Source of the DNA: Arachidicoccus rhizosphaerae
Lineage (GTDB): Bacteria > Bacteroidota > Bacteroidia > Chitinophagales > Chitinophagaceae
Direction: 5' to 3'
Assembly: GCF_900107765.1 (NCBI RefSeq)
Contig: NZ_FNQY01000003.1
Location: 235,677-299,676 of the forward strand
Length of the DNA: 64,000 bases
In this document: positions 58,001 to 64,000 of the stretch, one piece after another
How positions within the stretch are numbered: the first letter of the stretch is position 1
Layout: the number at the start of each line of letters is the position of its first letter
Program-made: the position numbers and the translations under genes
The notes under the pieces: generated by a model
What the model was told of the DNA's origin: nothing
Databases searched by the model: none
Seen by the model: only the letters and a program-made list of their open reading frames with translations

Positions 58001-59314
58001 ATGAAAGTAGTTATAGCAGGTTCAGGTTATGTTGGCCTTGTCACAGGGGCCTGTTTGGCAGATATCGGTGTGGAAGTTTGCTGCGTGGATATTGATCAGC
58101 AAAAAATCGATAACCTGCAACAAGGCATACTTCCCATATTTGAACCGGGCCTGGAAGATATCATACACCGCAACGTAAAGAGTAAAAGACTACATTTTAG
58201 TACCGCATTGCAGGATAACATTAAAGGTGCAGGGGCTATTTTTATTGCAGTAGGCACGCCTCCTGGTGAGGACGGCAGTGCGGACATGCAATATGTGCTG
58301 GCTGTCGCCAGCTCAATTGGTCAGTATCTGGAGGATTATACGGTGGTCGTCACCAAGAGCACGGTACCGGTGGGCTCTTCCGAGAAGGTACGTGCGGCAC
58401 TTAAACAGTCACTGGATCAAAGAGGTATTGACATACCCTTTGACGTCGTCTCCAATCCGGAATTTTTAAAAGAAGGCGCAGCCATCAAGGACTTTATGAG
58501 TCCTGACAGAATCGTGGTAGGCATTGACAGCGACCGGGCAAAAGAAACCATGGACACGCTGTACAAACCCTTTTTACTTAATGGCTACCGGATCCTTTAT
58601 ATGGATATCCCCAGTGCAGAGATGACTAAATACGCCGCTAACGCGATGCTGGCCACGCGCATCAGTTTCATGAATGACATAGCCAATCTCTGTGAAAAGG
58701 TCGGTGCCAATGTCTCCCACGTCAGAGCGGGTATTGGTGCAGATCCCAGAATCGGTAAAAAATTCCTGTATCCCGGGGTTGGTTACGGCGGTTCCTGCTT
58801 TCCAAAAGACGTCAAAGCATTACTGCGCACCGGCAAGGATTATGATTATCCTTTAAGGCTGCTCGAAGCAGTGGAGGCTGTCAATAATGCGCAAAAGCAA
58901 ATCCTGTTTGACAAGATTCAACGGCATTACGATCAGAACCTGAAAGGTAGAACCATCGCGGTCTGGGGACTTGCCTTTAAACCCAATACGGATGATATCA
59001 GAGAAGCACCTGCACTGGTCCTAATCGAATCGTTATTACAGGCAGGAGCCAAAGTACAGGTCTATGATCCGGAAGCCATGAAAGAATCTCAAAAACTTTT
59101 ACAGGACAAAGTCATCTGGGCGGAAGATGTTTATGACTGCGTGAAAGCGGCAGATGCCATTGCCCTGGTAACGGAATGGAACGCCTTCAGGCTTCCCAAC
59201 TGGCAACTAATAAAATCTTTAATGAATAATCCGGTTGTTTTTGATGGCAGAAATATTTACGATGATGTGCAGTTAACCAAGGCCGGTTTTACATATTACG
59301 GTATCGGCCAATAA
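58001..59314 (+). CDS. ugd: UDP-glucose 6-dehydrogenase
   Basis: Oxidises UDP-glucose to UDP-glucuronate, a precursor for capsule and exopolysaccharide; cytosolic. The 437-residue protein has the NAD-binding AGSGYVGLVTGACLA at the N-terminus. The catalytic Cys266 is in GVGYGGSCFPKDV. VWGLAFKPNTDDIREAP marks the C-terminal UDP-binding domain. Length is normal. It is apparently monocistronic, ending at a two-way terminator shared with the convergent Nudix gene. Confidence 0.96.
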   Translation: MKVVIAGSGYVGLVTGACLADIGVEVCCVDIDQQKIDNLQQGILPIFEPGLEDIIHRNVKSKRLHFSTALQDNIKGAGAIFIAVGTPPGEDGSADMQYVLAVASSIGQYLEDYTVVVTKSTVPVGSSEKVRAALKQSLDQRGIDIPFDVVSNPEFLKEGAAIKDFMSPDRIVVGIDSDRAKETMDTLYKPFLLNGYRILYMDIPSAEMTKYAANAMLATRISFMNDIANLCEKVGANVSHVRAGIGADPRIGKKFLYPGVGYGGSCFPKDVKALLRTGKDYDYPLRLLEAVEAVNNAQKQILFDKIQRHYDQNLKGRTIAVWGLAFKPNTDDIREAPALVLIESLLQAGAKVQVYDPEAMKESQKLLQDKVIWAEDVYDCVKAADAIALVTEWNAFRLPNWQLIKSLMNNPVVFDGRNIYDDVQLTKAGFTYYGIGQ

Positions 59315-59338
59315 GGGCCTATTACCACCTTACCAAAT

Positions 59339-59377
59339 TAAAAGTCCTGGGTTTAGCAATACCCCAGGACTTTTAAT
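59339..59377. terminator. Bidirectional terminator between ugd and the Nudix gene
   Basis: AAAAGTCCTGGG and CCCAGGACTTTT pair around a loop of about 11 nt, with A-rich and T-rich flanks. The stem overlaps the last codons of the minus-strand Nudix gene (stop at 59353-59355). Confidence 0.9.
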
Positions 59378-59922
59378 TTTAAGACGGCGGCCACCGTTAT
59401 ACTATCTGTAATTTCTCCCTGCATCACCCAGTCAAAAACCTGGCTGAGCGGCCTTTTCAAAGTCATCAGCTGCTCGGTGGGCTCAGGCTCCGGCGCTCTT
59501 TGCTCCAGATCCGTAGCGATAAATATGGTTGCGACTTCATCCGTAACTGAGTTGGAGAGGTCCATTGTCAGGAGCTCCTCCCATTTTGCGGCAACCAGTC
59601 CGGTTTCCTCCAGCAATTCTCTTTTAGCCGCTTCCAAAGGTGTCTGGTCAAACGGACCGCCGCCTTCGGGTAACTCCCAACTGTACCGGTCCAGGGGGAA
59701 ACGGTATTGGCCTACCAGGTAGAGCTCGTTTTCACGGGTGAGTGCGACAATACCGATTGCGCGATTTTTAAAATGGACTTTCCCGTAAATGCCATTTCCT
59801 CCCGACGGATTGATGACATCAAACTCTGTAATCTGGAGCCAGGGATTGTCATAAATGGGCTTTGCCTTCGTAATTTTCCAGGGATTGCGCTGTATGGGTA
59901 AATCAGCCATTAGAGAGGACAT
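59353..59922 (-). CDS. Nudix hydrolase, ADP-ribose pyrophosphatase-like
   Basis: This 189-residue protein, or 185 from the ATG at 59910 (MADLPIQRN), belongs to the ADP-sugar pyrophosphatase group. VGQYRFPLDRYSWELPEGGG and the later RELLEETG are typical. The Nudix box has Q93 where the first conserved Glu (G-E) is usual (PFDQTP), while the REXXEE core is intact. It is 5 bp downstream of the cystathionine beta-synthase gene and likely in its operon. Confidence 0.88.
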   Translation of the reverse strand: MSSLMADLPIQRNPWKITKAKPIYDNPWLQITEFDVINPSGGNGIYGKVHFKNRAIGIVALTRENELYLVGQYRFPLDRYSWELPEGGGPFDQTPLEAAKRELLEETGLVAAKWEELLTMDLSNSVTDEVATIFIATDLEQRAPEPEPTEQLMTLKRPLSQVFDWVMQGEITDSITVAAVLKLKVLGYC

Positions 59923-59927
59923 TTGTT

Positions 59928-61283
59928 TTATTGGGCAAAACTATGGATAAAATCAAATTTAGTGACAATATGGTGATTGCCCAGTTCATCCGAAACTAAA
60001 ATGGCTCCGTTTTCCCGACTGATTAAATGGCTGCCTTTTTCTATGGGCGTTTCAATAGGAACAATCGGGTACGGGTTTTCCATTACCGCACTGACCTTTT
60101 CATTTTTAAGTTCGGGATTGGCAAAAATCTTCTGGAACAGTCCGCTTTCACTGATGGACCCAATAAATTCCTCACCGTTTTTTACCGGGATATTTTCAAT
60201 ATCAAATTTTTTCATGAGTTCAACCGCTTCCACCACGCTTTGATCCGGGTCAATGGCGATTAACTTATTATCTTTTCTGCCGCTGATGATATCCTTCAGG
60301 GTTTTAACTTCCAGGAACCCTCTTTCCATCATCCATTCGTCATTATAGATTTTACCTACATAGCGGCTGCCATGATCATGGAAAACCACTACGACCACGT
60401 CATCTTTTTTCAGTTTATCTTTTAACTGAAAAACCCCCTGTAAGGCACTGCCTGCACTATAGCCCACAAAAATCCCTTCTTCTTTGGTGATTTTCCGGGC
60501 CATAATGGCGGCGTCTTTATCAGTTACCTGTTCAAAGTAATCGATATACTGCATATCAAAGTTCTGCGGAACAAAATCTTCTCCGATGCCCTCCGTTATA
60601 TAGGGGTACACCTCTTTAGTATCCAACTCCCCGGTACGGTAATATTTAGTTAGCAATGAACCGTAACTATCAATGGCCCACACCTGAATATCCTTATTTT
60701 TTTCTTTCAGATACTTACCGGTGCCGGTTACTGTTCCGCCGGTACCGGAGGCTACCACCAGATGGGTTATTTTACCTTCGGTCTGTTCCCAGATTTCCGG
60801 GCCTGTTTGTTCATAATGCGCCAGGCGATTGGCCAGGTTATCGTATTGATTGACATAAAAAGAGTTGGGTGTTTGCTGTGCCAGCCTTCTGGATACAGAA
60901 TAATAACTCTGCGGATCCTCAGGTTCCACATTGGTCGGACAGACAATCACTTCAGCCCCTAAAGCCTTTAGAATATCCACTTTTTCCTTACTTTGTTTAT
61001 CGGTAGTCGTAAAAATACATTTATAGCCTTTATTGATGGCTGCCAGCGCCAGTCCCATACCGGTATTGCCACTGGTGCCTTCTATAATGGTTCCTCCTGG
61101 TTTTAACAGGCCTTCTTTCTCAGCGACTTCCACCATTTTGATAGCCATCCGGTCTTTCACAGAATTGCCGGGATTAAAATATTCCACTTTAGCTAAAACC
61201 TTACATGGCAGTCCTTTAACTGATTTATTCAGTTCAATCATAGGCGTATTACCGATGGTCTCTAAAATGCTGTTCAGCCACAT
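59928..61283 (-). CDS. cbs: Cystathionine beta-synthase
   Basis: PLP enzyme that joins homocysteine and serine to cystathionine, and can make H2S. The 451-residue protein has the PLP-binding Lys43 in NSVKDR, GTSGNTGMGLA, and GTGGTVTGTGKYL for phosphate binding. At the C-terminus a pair of CBS domains (about 330-450) fits regulation by a ligand. The heme-binding N-terminal part of the human enzyme is absent. A Nudix gene follows. Confidence 0.92.
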   Translation of the reverse strand: MWLNSILETIGNTPMIELNKSVKGLPCKVLAKVEYFNPGNSVKDRMAIKMVEVAEKEGLLKPGGTIIEGTSGNTGMGLALAAINKGYKCIFTTTDKQSKEKVDILKALGAEVIVCPTNVEPEDPQSYYSVSRRLAQQTPNSFYVNQYDNLANRLAHYEQTGPEIWEQTEGKITHLVVASGTGGTVTGTGKYLKEKNKDIQVWAIDSYGSLLTKYYRTGELDTKEVYPYITEGIGEDFVPQNFDMQYIDYFEQVTDKDAAIMARKITKEEGIFVGYSAGSALQGVFQLKDKLKKDDVVVVVFHDHGSRYVGKIYNDEWMMERGFLEVKTLKDIISGRKDNKLIAIDPDQSVVEAVELMKKFDIENIPVKNGEEFIGSISESGLFQKIFANPELKNEKVSAVMENPYPIVPIETPIEKGSHLISRENGAILVSDELGNHHIVTKFDFIHSFAQ

Positions 61284-61415
61284 AGTCTATTAAATTAGTG
61301 ATATAATACAACAAAGTTACATTAAGTTTTTTGAACGACTGACAACAAGATCGATAAAGTACAGAAAGCTCATTAAAAGATATTTTTCCCTGCCCAGCAA
61401 TCCTCAAAAAAATAA

Positions 61416-61451
61416 AGGACGGTGCTCCTTCTGAAAGAAAAGTACCGTCCT
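61416..61451 (-). terminator. Terminator of yidC
   Basis: AGGACGGT and ACCGTCCT form the base of a stem-loop with partial pairing inside. On the minus strand a run TTTATTTTTTT follows. It lies about 60 bp past the yidC stop. Confidence 0.8.
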
Positions 61452-61512
61452 CTATGATTATTTTGATCCCTGCCCCCAGTAAAGCAAAACAAGATTTTGC
61501 TTCGTGACAGGA

Positions 61513-63375
61513 TTAGTTTTTCTTGCGCATTTCCTGCATTTTCTTTTGCTGTTCCTGCATCGCTTCCATCCTTGTCTGGAATTTACTCTTTTGCTTGGGT
61601 TGTTTACGCTTCAGGTTGATTTCTTCCAGAATCTTATCATGATCCAGGATATATTTTTGAATCACCAGCTGGATACCCAGGGTCACCAGGTTACTGACCG
61701 TATAATACAAGGTCAGGGCACAGGGTAATCCATTAAACACAAAGAAGAAGATAAACGGCATAAAATAAGGCATGTATTTCATCATGGCCTGATTCTGACC
61801 GGTTGATGGAGACATGTTCATATTATACATGCTGGTAAACATACTGGTAACACAATAAGTAATGGTAAACAGACTTAAGTGATCTCCCAGTAATGGAATA
61901 TGGGTGTTAAAATGGATGATGGCATCATAAGCGGACAGATCCTTTGCCCACAGGAAGCTCTGACCTCTGAGTGCAATGCTGGAGTTAAAGAACCGGTATA
62001 AGGCCAAAAATATAGGAATCTGCAGCAACATCGGCATACACCCGCTCAGCGGATTGGCGCCTGCCTCCCTAAAGAGTTTCATCTGCTCCATGGCAAAACC
62101 CTGCTGATCCTTACCGAACTTTTCTTTTAGTGCGTCAATTTCCGGTTTCAGCACTTTCATTTTCGCACTACTGTAGTAGCTCTTATATGTTAACGGAGAA
62201 GTAATCAGACGGATAAAGATGGTCAACAGGATAATAACCCAGCCATAGTTGCTGACAAAGCTGGCGATAAAATTAAAGACGGGCATGATAAACCAGCGGT
62301 TGACATATTTTGCAAAAGCGTCAATACCGGATCCCAGATCCACCATATTATGCATGCCGTTATCATAAGCTTTTAATACATAATAATCATTAGGCCCAAA
62401 ATAAAGTTGTAAGGGTATGTTTACGGAAGCCGTTGCCGGTACTTCAATTGTCAGCGCAGCCGTGTCATGGAAAATCTGTTTAACGGAAGGGTCACCGTCA
62501 TCGCCCGGCTGTGCAGTCATGGTCGCTGTTCCGGAAGCGATCCCCCCTTTAGCCAAAAGGGTCATATTAAAGAACTGCTGTTTAAAAGACATCCAGTTCA
62601 CCCCGTTTTTAAACTGCTCATTAGCGCCGTTTGCAGCCCGGGTATCATCATATCCTTTTTTGCTGTCGCTATAAGCTAAATAGGATTGTTCCTTTTCATA
62701 TTTTACCGCTAATTGCTGCCGGTGCAAGACATTGACCCAGTTGACATTCAGTTTATTTTGCGTCAGCAGGCTCTGGGCGCCGTTGATCAGGATATTCCAG
62801 TCCACCATATAGTTATCCTTTTTGATAACAAACTGATGTTCAATTACTTGTCCTGCTGCATTGGTCAGTTTATAAGTAATAACCTGGCTGCCGTCCTGAT
62901 TTTTGGTAACAGGCTCTGCAGTAAAATACAGATCTGTGGTTTGAGCGGAGCTATTGGTGGAGGTGTTAATCGCATAACCCAGTCTATTGGAATCACCTCC
63001 CAGGATAACCCCGGTTGAATCGTAAGATTTATATTTTTTTAATTCGACTTTCTGAATCTGACCTCCCTTATTGGAAAAAGTCACTTTCATTAAATCATTT
63101 TCCACCACCTGGATCTGTTCGGTTCCATTGGCAGCTCCTGTAAAACTTCCGGCAGCGCCAACGCGGGCCAGTGAATCTGCGCTTAATGAGTCCTGGACAA
63201 GTGCCGCAGTATCAACAGGTTTAGCCATCGCTTTTTGCACCAGCGCAATGGAATCTTTTATATGCTGCTGACTTTTTTCATAGGCATCCTTTTGTTTGCT
63301 GGTTATTACAAAATAGCCAATAAACAAGATACCCAGCAGCGCCAGTCCGATAATGGTATTTTTATCTGTCTTCAT
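61513..63375 (-). CDS. yidC: Membrane protein insertase YidC
   Basis: Inserts and folds inner-membrane proteins, alone or with SecYEG. The 620-residue protein has an N-terminal membrane helix, a large periplasmic beta-sandwich domain (about 80-340), and the five-helix core. The core has WGWVIILLTIFIRLITSPLT-like sequence (here NYGWVIILLTIFIRLI), then GANPLSGCMPMLLQIPIFLA, and the conserved PLTYKSYYSSAKMK. A basic C-terminal tail may contact the ribosome. Length fits Gram-negative YidC. Good promoter upstream. Confidence 0.96.
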   Translation of the reverse strand: MKTDKNTIIGLALLGILFIGYFVITSKQKDAYEKSQQHIKDSIALVQKAMAKPVDTAALVQDSLSADSLARVGAAGSFTGAANGTEQIQVVENDLMKVTFSNKGGQIQKVELKKYKSYDSTGVILGGDSNRLGYAINTSTNSSAQTTDLYFTAEPVTKNQDGSQVITYKLTNAAGQVIEHQFVIKKDNYMVDWNILINGAQSLLTQNKLNVNWVNVLHRQQLAVKYEKEQSYLAYSDSKKGYDDTRAANGANEQFKNGVNWMSFKQQFFNMTLLAKGGIASGTATMTAQPGDDGDPSVKQIFHDTAALTIEVPATASVNIPLQLYFGPNDYYVLKAYDNGMHNMVDLGSGIDAFAKYVNRWFIMPVFNFIASFVSNYGWVIILLTIFIRLITSPLTYKSYYSSAKMKVLKPEIDALKEKFGKDQQGFAMEQMKLFREAGANPLSGCMPMLLQIPIFLALYRFFNSSIALRGQSFLWAKDLSAYDAIIHFNTHIPLLGDHLSLFTITYCVTSMFTSMYNMNMSPSTGQNQAMMKYMPYFMPFIFFFVFNGLPCALTLYYTVSNLVTLGIQLVIQKYILDHDKILEEINLKRKQPKQKSKFQTRMEAMQEQQKKMQEMRKKN

Positions 63376-63427
63376 TCAGTGTTATTTACTAAGATAATCT
63401 AGCCTAGTATTTTTAAAATTTGAGTGG

Positions 63428-63459
63428 CAAAGGTAATGAACACGAGAGAATATGCCAAT
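63428..63459 (-). promoter_or_regulatory. yidC promoter
   Basis: On the minus strand ATTG (63456-63459), a 20-bp spacer and TACCTTTG (63428-63435) match the Bacteroidota promoter layout. It lies 52 bp before the yidC start. Confidence 0.65.
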
Positions 63460-63695
63460 CAATCCCGCTATCTTTTCGGTAAATAGCCAAATAGGGTTAG
63501 GCAAAGGGTCTATATTATTTAGTTTCGGGTGTTTTGATCAGTTACGCTGTGGGTAGAACAGCGGCAGAAAAAACTTAAAATAGCCAGTTATATTTTACGA
63601 TTCTAATATGTAACAACTTTTCTATTAAAAGCTAATCATGTTGCACTGTTTGTAATATATATCGCAAGTTCAAATGATAAGTGCAACAGGGTTGG

Positions 63696-63758
63696 TACCC
63701 GCCCGGGGTGAAGTGTAGCGGAGGCGTAGCCGAAGCGGAACGGAACCCCGGGCGGGTA
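63696..63758 (+). promoter_or_regulatory. Large hairpin before the IS30 transposase gene
   Basis: TACCCGCCCGGGG (63696-63708) and CCCCGGGCGGGTA (63746-63758) are perfect 13-bp arms, extended by one T-A pair. The loop carries a partly repetitive GCGGAGGCGTAGCCGAAGCGG. Just after the hairpin, TACCTTTG (63773-63780) matches a -7 box, 10 bp before the ATG. Many insertion sequences use such stems to block expression by read-through transcripts. Confidence 0.5.
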
Positions 63759-63790
63759 GAGCCGAAAAAAATTACCTTTGTTATTACCAC

Positions 63791-64000
63791 ATGACAAAGA
63801 AATATAATCAGCTCACCCTGGAGCAAAGGTACACAATTGCAGCGTTGCATGAGCAAGGATATTTGCAGTCTAGAATCGCGGATATTATTGGGGTCCATAA
63901 GAGCACCATTAGCAGGGAATTGAAAAGAAATGTTCCTCAACGCGGGATTGGTGCAAAAGTATATAATGCAGCGAAAGCGGAGAATAAAACAAGGGAAAGG
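63791..64000 (+). CDS. IS30 family transposase (5' part)
   Basis: The first 70 residues, up to the window edge: MTKKYNQLTLEQRYTIAAL followed by HEQGYLQSRIADIIGVHKST and ISRELKRN. This is the N-terminal helix-turn-helix of IS30 transposases. The DDE catalytic part lies outside the window. Start chosen at the first ATG. Confidence 0.9.
   Translation, partial: MTKKYNQLTLEQRYTIAALHEQGYLQSRIADIIGVHKSTISRELKRNVPQRGIGAKVYNAAKAENKTRER

Larger units (their letters stand above)
63639..64000 (+). mobile_element. IS30-family insertion sequence, left part (cut by window edge)
   Basis: The element contains the N-terminus of an IS30 transposase (63791 onward). Its left end is probably near TGTTGCACT at 63639-63647. 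An inverted copy AGTGCAACA lies at 63680-63688, inside the element. The right end lies beyond the window. It sits about 180 bp upstream of the yidC promoter and so does not break that gene. The exact left boundary and target duplication cannot be set without the right end. Confidence 0.65.

Overview
The window comes from a member of the Bacteroidota, most likely the Chitinophagaceae or a close relative. The evidence is a SusC/SusD outer-membrane pair, a PorW/SprE-type protein of the type IX secretion system, a DUF4954 hexapeptide-repeat protein, promoters of the TTG-N20-TAnnTTTG type and no strong Shine-Dalgarno signals. The family assignment is inference; the phylum is well supported. Gene density is high and most genes are ordinary chromosomal housekeeping genes.

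Layout. 1-3.8 kb: an MFS exporter cut by the window edge with its MarR regulator, then small membrane proteins (STM3941-like, DUF2752, GYF-CD225) and a DUF3347 protein. 3.9-14.3 kb: thrS, converging on DUF4954 and glmS, then a membrane-anchored carboxylesterase and a membrane-anchored MutS-like ATPase. 14.6-22.2 kb: an AraC regulator, a SusC/SusD nutrient-uptake pair and an exported alpha/beta hydrolase. 22.8-24.1 kb: gdhA.

24.1-33 kb is an accessory patch of AT-rich, gene-poor DNA. It holds what looks like the 3' end of a group II intron, an arsenic operon (arsR-arsC-arsM-acr3) with two near-identical operator-like sites, an EVE-domain gene overlapping a MarR gene broken by one stop codon, a GH78 rhamnosidase-like enzyme and a HicAB toxin-antitoxin pair.

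33-47 kb is core again: ftsY, pyrE, a Nudix hydrolase, a GH2 glycosidase, a GT9 glycosyltransferase overlapping lgt, lon, rsmE and an L,D-transpeptidase. Between lon and lgt a good promoter faces a strong terminator about 100 nt downstream, which suggests an unannotated small RNA or an attenuator for lgt. 47-56 kb: PorW/SprE, PBP1A, an XRE-S24 repressor with a palindrome in front, an AraC regulator and a tandem carboxymuconolactone-decarboxylase-fold protein with its own palindrome. 56-63.4 kb: tRNA-Arg(CCG), pepT, UDP-glucose dehydrogenase with a structured leader, a Nudix hydrolase with cystathionine beta-synthase, and yidC. The window ends inside an IS30-family element that has a large hairpin just before its transposase.

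Functional themes are envelope building (glmS, ugd, GT9, lgt, yidC, PBP1A, L,D-transpeptidase, ftsY), glycan use (SusCD, GH78, GH2), protein quality control (lon) and arsenic detoxification (reduction, methylation, efflux). No complete novel defence or mobile system is visible. The most unusual candidates are the lon-lgt small transcript, the interrupted MarR gene beside EVE, the membrane MutS-like ATPase and the paired ars operators.
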